From: Eubacteriaceae bacterium
GTDB taxonomy: Bacteria; Bacillota; Clostridia; Lachnospirales; Lachnospiraceae
NCBI GenBank assembly: GCA_910575665.1
Contig: CAJTFB010000007.1
Location: 41,802 to 105,801, forward strand
Reading direction: 5' to 3'
DNA length: 64,000 bases
Part shown: positions 25,358 to 34,526 of the stretch, piece by piece
Numbering within the stretch: the stretch's first letter is position 1
How the letters are laid out: each line of letters begins with the position of its first letter
Position numbers and translations under genes: made by a program
Notes under the pieces: model-generated
The model's input: the letters and a program-made list of their open reading frames with translations, nothing else
Database searches by the model: none
What the model was told of the DNA's origin: nothing

Positions 25358-25945
25358 ATGTCTGAAAAATATGTTGTGGAGCACTATCGTTTCGAAGATA
25401 AGGCGGCTTATGAACGGGCACAAAAGGAAGCCAAGCTGATCGGAACGATGCGAAAAAAATATAAGCTGTCCAACGGAACGATTGCCTTGAAGGTGTATCA
25501 AAAGGCATTAGAAGAGAACGTATTTATGACTGTTGTAGGGTATTCCTTTTTAAGAGAGCTGCGTATCATTGCGTTAAAGACAAAAGCGGCGGCAGCAGAA
25601 GAGCTTCCAGAGATACCCATTCGGACTGGGGATGGCGAAGGACAAAACGAATCTGGCCAAGGTGCGGCGGCAGCTGATTATTCTCCCAAACGGCTTCGGG
25701 AGCTCTCAAGATTTGAACGATTATATGAGGGACAGAGGCTGTTAAATAAAAAGTTAAAATTTGTGGTGGTGGCGCTGGTGGTGCTGGTGATCGCTTTTAT
25801 CGTGGTCGATTTTAAAAGTGAGTACTCGGTATTTACTTATTTTACGAATTATAAGGCGAAGATGGAAGAAGAATTGATCCATAAATATGAGGGTTGGGAG
25901 AGCGAACTGAAGGCAAGAGAGGATGCGCTGGAGCAGAGTCCATAG
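25358..25945 (+). CDS. Single-pass membrane protein of unknown function
   Basis: A 195-residue protein. An N-terminal helical region of about 125 residues, with an Ala/Glu/Gly-rich stretch near 75-100, is followed by one membrane segment (about 131-152, VVVALVVLVIAFIVVDF) and a 40-residue charged coiled tail. The frame is open from 25295, but ATG 25358 has GGAG at 25349-25352 and sits after the hairpins. It ends 25 bases before the OmpR-type regulator gene and may be in its operon. No family recognised. Confidence 0.65.
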   Translation: MSEKYVVEHYRFEDKAAYERAQKEAKLIGTMRKKYKLSNGTIALKVYQKALEENVFMTVVGYSFLRELRIIALKTKAAAAEELPEIPIRTGDGEGQNESGQGAAAADYSPKRLRELSRFERLYEGQRLLNKKLKFVVVALVVLVIAFIVVDFKSEYSVFTYFTNYKAKMEEELIHKYEGWESELKAREDALEQSP

Positions 25946-25970
25946 ATATGAAAGAAAGGAGACAGGCGTT

Positions 25971-26645
25971 ATGCTGGGGCAGAAAATACTCGTTGTGGAC
26001 GATGAGAAAAGAATGCGGAAACTGGTAAAGGATTTTCTTGTAAGGGAAGACTTTATGGTATTGGAGGCCGGGGACGGGGAGGAGGCAGTGGACCTTTTTT
26101 TGGAGGAAAAGGATATCGCGCTGGTGATTTTGGACGTAATGATGCCGAAGATGGATGGCTGGCAGGTTTGCCGGGAGATCCGACAGTACTCCAGAGTGCC
26201 GATCATCATGCTCACGGCTAGAGGCTCTGAAAACGATGAGCTCCGGGGGTTTGAGTTGGGAGTGGATGAGTATATTTCCAAACCTTTCAGCCCGAAGATC
26301 CTGGTGGCGAGGGTGCTGGCGATCCTGAGGCGGGCCAATGCGTCTGCAGAGGATGTGATTGAGTATGGTGGGATTTCCTTGAACCGTTCGGCTCACGAGG
26401 TCATTATAGACGGTGAAAAAGTGGATCTCAGTTTTAAGGAGTTTGAGCTGCTGGCGTACTTCATGGAAAATAAGGATATCGCCCTTTCACGGGAGAGGAT
26501 CCTGAACCATGTGTGGGATTATGATTATTTTGGAGATGCCAGAACCATTGATACTCATGTTAAGAAACTCCGGAACAAGATGGGAGACAAATGCGGTAAA
26601 TACATTAAGACTATCTGGGGGATGGGGTATAAATTTGAGATTTAA
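25971..26645 (+). CDS. OmpR-family response regulator
   Basis: A 224-residue DNA-binding regulator: receiver (D55 in ILDVMMPKMDG, Lys in YISKPF) and winged-helix output domain (SFKEFELLAYFMENK, RTIDTHVKKLRNKMG). AAAGGAG supports ATG 25971. Partner kinase begins 80 bases downstream. After its stop the same frame carries a diverged second copy of the last 12 codons (26646-26681). Confidence 0.93.
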   Translation: MLGQKILVVDDEKRMRKLVKDFLVREDFMVLEAGDGEEAVDLFLEEKDIALVILDVMMPKMDGWQVCREIRQYSRVPIIMLTARGSENDELRGFELGVDEYISKPFSPKILVARVLAILRRANASAEDVIEYGGISLNRSAHEVIIDGEKVDLSFKEFELLAYFMENKDIALSRERILNHVWDYDYFGDARTIDTHVKKLRNKMGDKCGKYIKTIWGMGYKFEI

Positions 26646-26681
26646 TGCGGCAAATATATTTATACAATTAGGGGAATGGGG
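26646..26681 (+). pseudogene. In-frame echo of the response-regulator C-terminus
   Basis: Directly after the TAA, in the same frame, the DNA reads CGKYIYTIRGMG, compared with CGKYIKTIWGMG at the real C-terminus. Twelve codons are repeated with about 28 of 36 bases the same. TIRGMG is a usual ending of other OmpR-family regulators, so this is probably a remnant of a second regulator left by recombination. Confidence 0.6.
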
Positions 26682-26725
26682 GATCCTGTCCCTTATGACA
26701 GACAGGAGAGGAGCTGATCTTTTTT

Positions 26726-28270
26726 ATGAAACAGTCTCTTCGGACCAGACTGGTATTCATATCTGCGGGCATGCTTATTCTGAGTATCGTGATCTGTTGG
26801 ATTATGAACCTGTTTCTGCTTCCGGGTTATTATGAGAGTTCTAAAATAAAACAGATGAATAACGTATATTCCCAGGTGGAAGAGCTCTTTGAGGAGAAGG
26901 ACTGGAACAATAGCAGCGCAGAGCAGCAGGTGGAGATGTATGACTCCGTGGACAAGATCAGTGCGAATATTGGAGTCAATTTGTATATTATGGAGATTAA
27001 GGTAAGTGTCGGCAGTGGAATGATCAGCGACGTTACTTATCTTTATCCAAGTATGAGCGGAAGGATGCAGGAACTGAATCGCAGTCAGTTGAGCAAATAT
27101 GTGCTTTTTAAGCAGCTGGGGGACATTTTTGATGACAATTACCAGCTTTTGAAAAAAACAGATCAATATGAGCTTTTCAAAGTTTATGATGAGCGGATGG
27201 ATTCCAATTATATCGAACTGATCGGCGGCATCGAGGGGGATTACTGGATCTATGTCCGATCGAGCTATCAGAGTATCCGGGAAAGTGCGGCGATTTCCAA
27301 CGAATTTCTTGCCTATGCCGGTGCCGCTGTGGTCATCCTCTGCATTTTGATTATGATCTATGTGAGCAACCGTTATACAAAGCCGATTCTCGCCCTGGCA
27401 AGGCTGGCGCAGAAGATGGAAGAGCTGAATTTCAATGTTCGCTATGAAGAAGATCGGAAAGATGAGATCGGAGTACTGGGGCACAGTATGAATTCCCTGT
27501 CGGATAAGCTGCAGGAGACCATATCTGAGCTTAAGACTGCCAATAATGAGCTTCAGCTGGATCTCCAACGGCGTTCGGAGCAAGAGGAGATGCGCAGGGA
27601 ATTTCTGGCGAACGTATCCCACGAGTTAAAGACGCCCATTGCCTTAATTCAAGGGTATGCTGAGGGGCTACAGGAGAATGTAAATGATGATCCAGAGAGC
27701 CGTGATTTCTATTGTGAGGTGATTGTGGACGAAGCAGATAAGATGAACAAGATGGTGAAAAAACTCCTGAGCCTGAACCAGCTGGAATTTGGAAACGGGC
27801 AGGTGCATCTGGAGCATTTTGACGTACAGGAGATCATCAAATCAGTCATAGCAGCTTCGGATATCCTGTTTAAACAAAAAGACATCACCCTGTCCTTTCA
27901 GGAGGGTGAACCGACCTATGTCTGGGCGGATGAATACATGACGGAAGAGGTCATTATGAACTATGTGAGCAATGCGATAAATCATATTGACGGCGAGCGG
28001 ATCATAGAGATTAAGATGTCTGAGTCAAAGGGAAAAGTTAGGATCAGTGTATTCAATACGGGAGAGAAGATCCCGGAGGAGGAACTGGATAAAATCTGGG
28101 GCAAGTTTTACAAAGTAGACAAAGCGAGAACCCGTGAATATGGCGGAAATGGCATTGGTCTTTCCATCGTAAAGGCGATTATGGAAGCTCACAATCAGGA
28201 GTATGGAGTGAGAAATTATGACAATGGGGTAGAATTTTGGTTTGAATTGGATGAAAAGGCGGAAAATTGA
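26726..28270 (+). CDS. Membrane sensor histidine kinase
   Basis: A 514-residue two-pass kinase: TM1 (about 9-33), extracellular sensor of about 155 residues, TM2 (about 190-213), HAMP, coiled coil, HisKA with H299 in NVSHELKTPI, and HATPase_c with the N-box VSNAINH and a GGNGIGLSI glycine box. The D-box reads FNTGEKI, somewhat degenerate. It should phosphorylate the OmpR-type regulator upstream. No specific signal can be read from the sensor. Confidence 0.92.
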   Translation: MKQSLRTRLVFISAGMLILSIVICWIMNLFLLPGYYESSKIKQMNNVYSQVEELFEEKDWNNSSAEQQVEMYDSVDKISANIGVNLYIMEIKVSVGSGMISDVTYLYPSMSGRMQELNRSQLSKYVLFKQLGDIFDDNYQLLKKTDQYELFKVYDERMDSNYIELIGGIEGDYWIYVRSSYQSIRESAAISNEFLAYAGAAVVILCILIMIYVSNRYTKPILALARLAQKMEELNFNVRYEEDRKDEIGVLGHSMNSLSDKLQETISELKTANNELQLDLQRRSEQEEMRREFLANVSHELKTPIALIQGYAEGLQENVNDDPESRDFYCEVIVDEADKMNKMVKKLLSLNQLEFGNGQVHLEHFDVQEIIKSVIAASDILFKQKDITLSFQEGEPTYVWADEYMTEEVIMNYVSNAINHIDGERIIEIKMSESKGKVRISVFNTGEKIPEEELDKIWGKFYKVDKARTREYGGNGIGLSIVKAIMEAHNQEYGVRNYDNGVEFWFELDEKAEN

Positions 28271-28299
28271 TTGAAGTTTTTCTTCAAATGTGATAAGAT
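28271..28299 (+). promoter_or_regulatory. Promoter with inverted repeat for the lipoprotein gene
   Basis: TTGAAG (28271-28276), 17-base spacer, TAAGAT (28294-28299). TTGAAG and CTTCAA (28282-28287) form an inverted repeat over the -35 and could be an operator. Confidence 0.5.
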
Positions 28300-28342
28300 A
28301 TAGATACTAATATTGAAGACAAAGAATTCACAGGAGGGGAAG

Positions 28343-29029
28343 ATGATCAACAGAAAATGTATTCTTTCAGTTTGCCTTTGTCTGGTTATGCTTATGCTGG
28401 CAGGATGTGTTCAGGCGAGGGAACTGACAGAAGAAAAGCAGGATATCATTGCGGAGTATTCGGCAGGAATCGTACTGCAACATGCAGACAACTATAAAAA
28501 GAGGTTGGAAAAACAGGAGAATCCAGTGACACCTGAAGTGTCTCAGCCTCCACAGGTGACAGCAGTACCGGAGAATACTCCGGAGCCGGCTCAGGCAGCA
28601 GGATCCGAGGAAGAGCCGGCATTAGCCCAGGTTTCCCTAAACGATCTGTATCAGGTTTCGGGGATGAATGCTGAGTATGTGTCTTATAAGTCCTGCAGTA
28701 AATATACGAACCAGATCGCAGCCCATAAAGGAGAATGGCTTTATATCGTTAATTTCCGTGTGAGTAATTCTACGAAAAAGCCGTTGAAGGTAGATCTCTC
28801 AAAACGTGGGATAAAATATTTGCTCAATGTAGATGGCAGTGAATACCAGGCACACCCTTCATTTTTAGAAAATGGAGGTATGAACTTTTTGAAAACGACG
28901 ATTCCATCAGGGGCATCGAAAAAAGCGGTGGTCGTCTTCCGTGTTCCGGAGAAAGCGAAAAATCCAGGTTCTGCAACAGTTACCGTCCGGGATGAAGGAA
29001 AATGTGAGACAGAGATTCGTTTGAAATAG
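28343..29029 (+). CDS. Lipoprotein with C-terminal beta-sandwich (DUF4352/DUF5067-like)
   Basis: A 228-residue secreted lipoprotein: signal peptide with lipobox LMLAGC, a Pro/Glu/Gln-rich linker (about 60-105) and a C-terminal immunoglobulin-like domain of about 120 residues (YIVNFRVSNSTKKPLKVDLS, TIPSGASKKAVVVFRVPEKA). Such domains occur in surface lipoproteins of Gram-positive bacteria with unknown ligands. GGAGGGG at 28333 fixes ATG 28343. It has its own promoter just after the kinase gene. Confidence 0.75.
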   Translation: MINRKCILSVCLCLVMLMLAGCVQARELTEEKQDIIAEYSAGIVLQHADNYKKRLEKQENPVTPEVSQPPQVTAVPENTPEPAQAAGSEEEPALAQVSLNDLYQVSGMNAEYVSYKSCSKYTNQIAAHKGEWLYIVNFRVSNSTKKPLKVDLSKRGIKYLLNVDGSEYQAHPSFLENGGMNFLKTTIPSGASKKAVVVFRVPEKAKNPGSATVTVRDEGKCETEIRLK

Positions 29030-29055
29030 TGGTATTGTAAAGAAGGAAGGGCGAC

Positions 29056-29451
29056 ATGGATTTAAAAGAAGAATATAAAGAGAGAAAAAGAAGTTTGTTT
29101 TTTGGACTGCCGCTGTCATTTACTACCTATACATTGACGGAAAAAAAGATCAATATAAAAAAGGGGTTATTGAAAACGGTAGAAGACGATACCCTTATGT
29201 ATAAAGTACAGGATGTGACATTGGTCAGAGGACTTTTTGAGCGGATATTCGGGCTGGGGACAGTGATTTGTTACTCCAGCGATGTGACCGATTCCAAGCT
29301 GATGCTTACCCATATCCGCAATTCCTCCGAGGTGAAGGAATTTATTCTCCAGACAGCAGAGATGGAGAGACGTAAGGTTCGTACGGTACATACGATGGGT
29401 CTGGATGCTTCCGAATATTCAGATTATCTAGAAACTGAGGATCTGCAGTGA
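29056..29451 (+). CDS. Bacterial PH-domain protein (YdbS/YdbT-like)
   Basis: A 131-residue protein with a bacterial pleckstrin-homology fold (YTLTEKKINIKKGLLKTVEDD, DVTLVRGLFERIFGLGTV), here without the usual membrane helices. A C-terminal charged helix follows. Function unknown; related proteins act at the membrane. GAAGGAAGG precedes ATG 29056, 26 bases after the lipoprotein gene, so the two are likely co-transcribed. Confidence 0.7.
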   Translation: MDLKEEYKERKRSLFFGLPLSFTTYTLTEKKINIKKGLLKTVEDDTLMYKVQDVTLVRGLFERIFGLGTVICYSSDVTDSKLMLTHIRNSSEVKEFILQTAEMERRKVRTVHTMGLDASEYSDYLETEDLQ

Positions 29452-29527
29452 TTTTGTGACTTTTTGTCGGGGGTGGCAGTTTGGCAAGAGGTTACAGATT
29501 TTCTATTTATAAAAGGAGGAGATTATT

Positions 29528-30448
29528 TTGGCTGAGGAAACATTTAATGATACGGGGATATTGTTAGAGAGTGGTACGAATGAATTAGAACTTTTGGAGT
29601 TTGTTGTAGGAAATCAGCATTATGGAATAAATGTGGCGAAAATCCGCGAGTTGTGTCCTTATCAGCCGCCAACCCTGGTGCCCAATGCCCATGAATATAT
29701 TGAGGGAATATTCATGCCGCGTGATATGCTTATGACGGTGGTGGATTTGTCAAAGGCTCTGGGATTGCCGCCGACGGGGGATATGTCAGGAGATATGTAC
29801 ATAATTACGAATTTTAACCGTCTCCACACCGCATTCCATGTTCAGAAGGTTTTGGGGATTCACCGGGTTTCCTGGGAGGACATCGCCAAACCAGATTCCA
29901 CGATCGCTGCTTCCGGAAAAGGTGTGGCGACTGGAATCGCCAAAGTGGCAGGAAAGATTATTATTGTTCTTGATTTTGAGAAGATTGTGGCAGAGATCAA
30001 TCCAGAGACAGGGCTTAAATTGTCAGAGATCGAAAGTATGGGAGAACGTTCTAGACGTGATTGCACCATTCTTCTGGCAGAGGATTCACCACTCTTGTTG
30101 GAGATGCTCAAAAAATGCCTGACTCGTGCGGGCTATGATCATTTGATACCAACGACCAATGGTCAGGACGCATGGAATACCCTGGATCGTATGATCAAAG
30201 ACGGAGGTAAAGTGGGTGTGGACATTTCCTGTGTCATCACGGATATTGAAATGCCTCAGATGGATGGACACCGGCTTGCTAAACTGATCAAGACAGATTC
30301 TAGATTTGAGGGGCTTCCTGTTGTGATTTTCTCATCTCTGGTAAACGAAGAAATGAAACGCAAGGGAGAGGCACTGGGTGTAGATGCACAGCTGTCAAAA
30401 CCTGAGATTGGAAGACTAGTAAGACAGCTTGACCTGTTGTTAAATTAG
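29528..30448 (+). CDS. cheV: Chemotaxis coupling protein CheV (CheW-REC)
   Basis: A 306-residue fusion of a CheW-like domain (about 15-165) with a receiver (about 178-305; LLAEDSPLL, VITDIEMPQMDG, QLSKPE). It links receptors to CheA and can be phosphorylated, giving adaptation or phosphate-sink behaviour. It starts at TTG 29528 behind a full AAAGGAGGAG site. It lies 13 kb from the main che cluster and has its own terminator, so it is expressed separately. Confidence 0.92.
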   Translation: MAEETFNDTGILLESGTNELELLEFVVGNQHYGINVAKIRELCPYQPPTLVPNAHEYIEGIFMPRDMLMTVVDLSKALGLPPTGDMSGDMYIITNFNRLHTAFHVQKVLGIHRVSWEDIAKPDSTIAASGKGVATGIAKVAGKIIIVLDFEKIVAEINPETGLKLSEIESMGERSRRDCTILLAEDSPLLLEMLKKCLTRAGYDHLIPTTNGQDAWNTLDRMIKDGGKVGVDISCVITDIEMPQMDGHRLAKLIKTDSRFEGLPVVIFSSLVNEEMKRKGEALGVDAQLSKPEIGRLVRQLDLLLN

Positions 30449-30513
30449 TTTGATAACCTGAGGCGAATTATGTCGGCGTTGTTAAGCTAAAGAATTTGGT
30501 AGAAAAGGAAAAG

Positions 30514-30548
30514 CTGCGTTTGTATATTTGCCAGACGCAGTTTTTTTT
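30514..30548 (+). terminator. Terminator after cheV
   Basis: CTGCGTTTG (30514-30522) pairs with CAGACGCAG (30532-30540), one wobble, followed by eight T. Confidence 0.85.
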
Positions 30549-30644
30549 AGAAAGTTTGTGACTGTGTGCTGCCAGCACAAAACAAAAAAATATAAATTAG
30601 GTTTTGGTTCTTTTGGCGTCAGGCCAAACGACTAATTACTTAAT

Positions 30645-30662
30645 ATATTGTATTTACAATAT
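30645..30662. promoter_or_regulatory. AT-rich palindrome before the acidic membrane protein
   Basis: ATATTGTA (30645-30652) pairs with TACAATAT (30655-30662), about 30 bases before the next start. It could be a repressor site or simply promoter-region AT-richness; a TTTGGC/GCCAAA dyad lies at about 30611-30627. Nothing else is visible in 30549-30693. Confidence 0.3.
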
Positions 30663-30693
30663 TTAAAAATGCAGCGCAGAAATGAGGGTAATT

Positions 30694-32409
30694 ATGGCTA
30701 GTTCAGAAAAAGAGGGAGAAAATTATCTGGATACACTTTTGAATACAGTTGCGCCAGACTGGGAGGAAACATCGGAATCACCAGCGCAGGCGGATTCTAC
30801 CGATTCAAAATCGAATCAGGGGGATTCCTCAGGGGATCAAACTTTGGAGGATGCCATTGCGATCTTGAATGATCTTCCAGATATGGATGGCGCATTGGAG
30901 CTCTCAGAGAATCCAGAAGAGGATATGGATGAGCTGTTTGGACTTTTGGCGGATCTCGGGGTTGACTCAGATGAACAGGAGCCGGAAGCGTCAGGCGATG
31001 AAGTTCCGGAAGCTATGCTGCCAGACCTGGACAGTATAGAGGGGCTCTCTGACGATATGGAAACAGAAGAAATTATGGCAGACCCTGTCATGACGGAGGA
31101 CATATTGGCAGGTGAAGGCAGTGAACAAGAGGAGTCTCAAGAGGTACCACAGGAAGAACAGGAAGAACAGGAAGAACAAGAAGAGGAACCCCAGGTACAG
31201 GAAGACGATATTCCTTTCTCCATCGACAGTTTTCCCGAGGAAGAGTCAGAAGAGATGCAGGATTTTGCCGGTGTTGACATACCAGATGTATCGGAGCCGT
31301 CAGAAGAATCAGCCGAGGATGTCGGGGTGGAAGAATCGTTTATAGATATGTCGGCGGATCTTTTCCAGGATTTTTCTGAAGAGTCGCAGCCGGAGGAAGA
31401 GGTATCGATTTCAGAGGATTCATTGGCAGTTGACGATATTTTCCAAGATGCCCTGGCGGCAGTTGGTTATAGTGAAAATGAAAGGGAAGAAGAGGGGGCA
31501 GGAGACGATGTTTTCGCCATGGATGACATGGGAGATCTCATGGATCAGGAGGAGGAAGGTGTATCTTCTGTTCCAGCAGCTGAGCCAGTTGTCAAGAAGG
31601 AGAAGAAGGAGAAAACGGGACCGGGATTCTTTCAGAAGATATTTGGCAATGTGATTACAGATTCAACGGCGGATGAGGAAGAAAAAGAGCGCCAGAGAGA
31701 AGCGGAGCTGAAACAGAAGAAAGAAGAAAAGAAGGCAGAAAAGAAACAGCAGGCGGAAGTGACAAAAGAAGAAAAGGCACAGATCGCCCAGGAGAAGAAG
31801 GAACATAAAAAGCAGCTGAAGGCAGAACAGGCGGCGAAGAAGGCGGAAGAAAAGAAACGCAAAAAAGAAGAGCGTCTGGCCAGAGCTGCTCAGGAGACAG
31901 AAGTGGTGGGCAAGATCAATCCCGTGGGTGCCACCATTGTTGTCATTCTGTTTGTGACGATCGGAATGATTGCCATTTTGGGAACCAATATGTTAGGACG
32001 CAGGAGTAATCTTGGCAATGCGGAGAATTATTTTGCGAATGAGGATTACATCCGGGCATACGATGCCATCAACCGTGTGAAACTGAAAGAAAAGGACGAG
32101 ACGCTGTTCCGCAGGATTCGAATCTGCTGTCAGCTTCAAAAAGAGGTTCGCTCATTTTCGAATTACAACACCATGGGAATGAAGTTAGAGGCGCTGGATT
32201 CCCTGTTAAAAGGCATGAGATTGTATGAGGAGAATGTCTCGGAAGCGCAGGAACTACAGATTCAGCCTGCTTATGAAAAACTAAAAAATGAGCTTCTAGC
32301 TGGACTCAGCGAGAATTTTTCTATGGGAGAAAAAGAAGTCAGTGAACTTCTTGCGATTCCAGATCAGGCACAGTATACCCAGAGGCTTCAGCAGATTACA
32401 GGAGCATAG
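30694..32409 (+). CDS. Large acidic single-pass membrane protein, unknown function
   Basis: A 571-residue protein in three parts: an extremely acidic, low-complexity region (about 1-290, Asp/Glu/Ser-rich), a Lys/Glu/Ala coiled coil (about 300-405), and a membrane segment (about 412-433) followed by about 135 residues of helical, TPR-like sequence. The acidic part is probably intracellular and the helical end outside. GAGGG (30684-30688) favours ATG 30694 over 30682. It is 17 bases before hisH, an odd partner. No family recognised. Confidence 0.65.
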   Translation: MASSEKEGENYLDTLLNTVAPDWEETSESPAQADSTDSKSNQGDSSGDQTLEDAIAILNDLPDMDGALELSENPEEDMDELFGLLADLGVDSDEQEPEASGDEVPEAMLPDLDSIEGLSDDMETEEIMADPVMTEDILAGEGSEQEESQEVPQEEQEEQEEQEEEPQVQEDDIPFSIDSFPEEESEEMQDFAGVDIPDVSEPSEESAEDVGVEESFIDMSADLFQDFSEESQPEEEVSISEDSLAVDDIFQDALAAVGYSENEREEEGAGDDVFAMDDMGDLMDQEEEGVSSVPAAEPVVKKEKKEKTGPGFFQKIFGNVITDSTADEEEKERQREAELKQKKEEKKAEKKQQAEVTKEEKAQIAQEKKEHKKQLKAEQAAKKAEEKKRKKEERLARAAQETEVVGKINPVGATIVVILFVTIGMIAILGTNMLGRRSNLGNAENYFANEDYIRAYDAINRVKLKEKDETLFRRIRICCQLQKEVRSFSNYNTMGMKLEALDSLLKGMRLYEENVSEAQELQIQPAYEKLKNELLAGLSENFSMGEKEVSELLAIPDQAQYTQRLQQITGA

Positions 32410-32426
32410 TTTGGAGGAAAGACAGA

Positions 32427-33032
32427 ATGATAGCGATCGTAGATTATGATGCTGGAAATATCAAAAGTGTTGAGAAGGCATTACAGTATTTGGGAGAGGA
32501 GCCGGTGGTGACCAGAGATGCCGGAATTCTTAACCAGGCAGATAAAGTTATTGTGCCAGGGGTGGGTGCTTTTGGAGATGCTATGGGAAAGATGTGTCAG
32601 TATGATCTGGTGGAGGTTCTCCGAAATATTGCTGCCAGGGAGACACCAATGCTTGGGATCTGCCTGGGATTGCATTTGTTTTTTCAGAGCAGTGAAGAAT
32701 CTACAGGGGTAGAAGGGCTATCTCTTCTTCCTGGCAAGATCGTGAAAATTCCCGATCAAGAGGGGATCAAGATTCCCCATATGGGCTGGAATTCCATACA
32801 GATCAATCCAAAATCAAAGCTGTTTCAGGGGATTCCACAGGATTCTTATGTATATTTTGTCCATTCCTATTATTTGAGAGCAGAAAGACCAGAAGATGTG
32901 GCGGCGACGACGAACTATGTGGTAAATATTCATGCCGCAGCAGAGCATGGGAATGTATTTGCCACCCAGTTTCATCCGGAAAAGAGCGGGGAAGTGGGCC
33001 TGCAGATCTTGAAAAATTTTATTGATTTTTGA
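32427..33032 (+). CDS. hisH: Imidazole glycerol phosphate synthase, glutaminase subunit
   Basis: A 201-residue class I glutamine amidotransferase that feeds ammonia to HisF in histidine synthesis. The nucleophile Cys is in GICLGLH and the His/Glu pair in QFHPEKSGE. GGAGG precedes the ATG. hisF follows after 19 bases. The other his genes are not in the window. Confidence 0.95.
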   Translation: MIAIVDYDAGNIKSVEKALQYLGEEPVVTRDAGILNQADKVIVPGVGAFGDAMGKMCQYDLVEVLRNIAARETPMLGICLGLHLFFQSSEESTGVEGLSLLPGKIVKIPDQEGIKIPHMGWNSIQINPKSKLFQGIPQDSYVYFVHSYYLRAERPEDVAATTNYVVNIHAAAEHGNVFATQFHPEKSGEVGLQILKNFIDF

Positions 33033-33051
33033 GAAAGGAATGGTGGCATAG

Positions 33052-33813
33052 ATGTTTACAAAAAGAATTATTCCCTGTCTGGATGTGAAAGACGGACGGG
33101 TTGTGAAGGGAATAAACTTTGTGGATCTCCGGGATGCCGGGGATCCCGTGTCAGTAGCGGCAGTTTATGATAAAGCGGGGGCAGATGAGTTGGTTTTTCT
33201 TGATATCACTGCTTCGAGCGATGCCAGAGATATCAAAGTAAATATGGTAAGAAAAGTGGCAGAGACTGTATTTATCCCTTTTACCGTGGGAGGAGGGATA
33301 CGGACCATAGAGGATTTTAAAATGATATTGCGAGAGGGTGCCGATAAGGTATCTGTGAACTCAGCGGCGATTTTGAATCCAGAGCTCGTCTCTGAGGCGG
33401 CGGATAAATTTGGCAGCCAGTGTGTCGTGGTCGCCATTGATGCCAAGCGAAGGACTGAGGGAAGTGGATGGTCCATCTATAAAAATGGTGGACGCGTAGA
33501 TATGGGGATCGACGCCGTCGAGTGGGCGATGGAGGCAGAACGTCTTGGTGCTGGTGAGATCCTTCTCACAAGTATGGATTGTGATGGCACAAAGGATGGA
33601 TATGATGTTGAATTGACACGGACGATCTCTGAAAATGTATCCATTCCGGTGATCGCTTCCGGAGGGGCTGGGAAAAAGGAACATTTTCTGGAGGTATTGA
33701 CAGAGGGAAAGGCGGATGCCGTGTTGGCGGCGTCGCTGTTTCATTTTAATGAGCTTCAGATTGGGGATCTAAAACAATATTTGTCAGAACAAAAGATCAG
33801 TGTCAGGTTGTAG
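33052..33813 (+). CDS. hisF: Imidazole glycerol phosphate synthase, cyclase subunit
   Basis: A 253-residue TIM barrel that turns PRFAR and ammonia into imidazole glycerol phosphate and AICAR. The catalytic Asp residues are in PCLDVKDG and VAIDAKR. Length and motifs are normal. It forms the heterodimer with HisH from the gene just upstream. ung follows after 21 bases. Confidence 0.96.
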   Translation: MFTKRIIPCLDVKDGRVVKGINFVDLRDAGDPVSVAAVYDKAGADELVFLDITASSDARDIKVNMVRKVAETVFIPFTVGGGIRTIEDFKMILREGADKVSVNSAAILNPELVSEAADKFGSQCVVVAIDAKRRTEGSGWSIYKNGGRVDMGIDAVEWAMEAERLGAGEILLTSMDCDGTKDGYDVELTRTISENVSIPVIASGGAGKKEHFLEVLTEGKADAVLAASLFHFNELQIGDLKQYLSEQKISVRL

Positions 33814-33834
33814 AGTTAAGCAAAGGAGAAAAAG

Positions 33835-34509
33835 ATGGCTGGTTTATCAGGAGAATGGGAAAAAGCCCTTTCAGAAGAATTTACAAAAGAATATTATAAG
33901 AATTTATTTTTATTCATCCGGCAGGAGTATGAAAAAGTGCCAGTATATCCGAAGGCAGGAGACATTTTTAACGCGTTTCACCTGACTCCTTTGGAGAAAG
34001 TTAAGGTGGTTATCATCGGTCAGGACCCGTACCACAATCCGGGACAGGCTCACGGACTTTGTTTTTCTGTGAAGCCAGGAGTGGATATCCCGCCCTCTCT
34101 TGTGAATATTTATCAGGAGTTGCACGACGATCTGGGGTGTCAGATTCCCAATAACGGATATCTGAACGAGTGGGCGGAGCAGGGAGTTCTGCTATTGAAT
34201 ACGGTGCTTACGGTACAGGCCCATAAACCGATGTCTCACCGTGGCGTGGGTTGGGAAGAGTTTACCAATGCGGTGATTAAGAAAGTAAATGAGATCGATC
34301 GGCCGGTGGTATTTATTCTCTGGGGGAAACCGGCGCAGGAAAAGGCAAAAATGCTTGACAATCCCAAGCATCTGATTCTGAAGGCGCCGCATCCAAGTCC
34401 ACTGTCTGCATACCGGGGATTTTTTGGGAGCCGTCCCTTTAGTCAGACCAATGCGTTTTTGGAGCAGCATGGGGTAGAACCGGTGAATTGGCAGATATCA
34501 GATCGATAA
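33835..34509 (+). CDS. ung: Uracil-DNA glycosylase
   Basis: A 224-residue family 1 enzyme that removes uracil from DNA as the first step of base excision repair. Catalytic D64 lies in [13 protein letters not shown], and the Leu-loop motif [13 protein letters not shown] is intact. AAAGGAG precedes ATG 33835. It sits between hisF and moxR with short gaps, probably one long transcript. Confidence 0.96.
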   Translation: MAGLSGEWEKALSEEFTKEYYKNLFLFIRQEYEKVPVYPKAGDIFNAFHLTPLEKVKVVIIGQDPYHNPGQAHGLCFSVKPGVDIPPSLVNIYQELHDDLGCQIPNNGYLNEWAEQGVLLLNTVLTVQAHKPMSHRGVGWEEFTNAVIKKVNEIDRPVVFILWGKPAQEKAKMLDNPKHLILKAPHPSPLSAYRGFFGSRPFSQTNAFLEQHGVEPVNWQISDR

Positions 34510-34526
34510 AAGGAGAAGGGAAAAAG

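Noticed and set aside
26693..27622. A 309-codon minus-strand frame across the sensor kinase gene
   Set aside because: Antisense shadow of a clear kinase; composition is His/Ile/Leu-rich with no motif.
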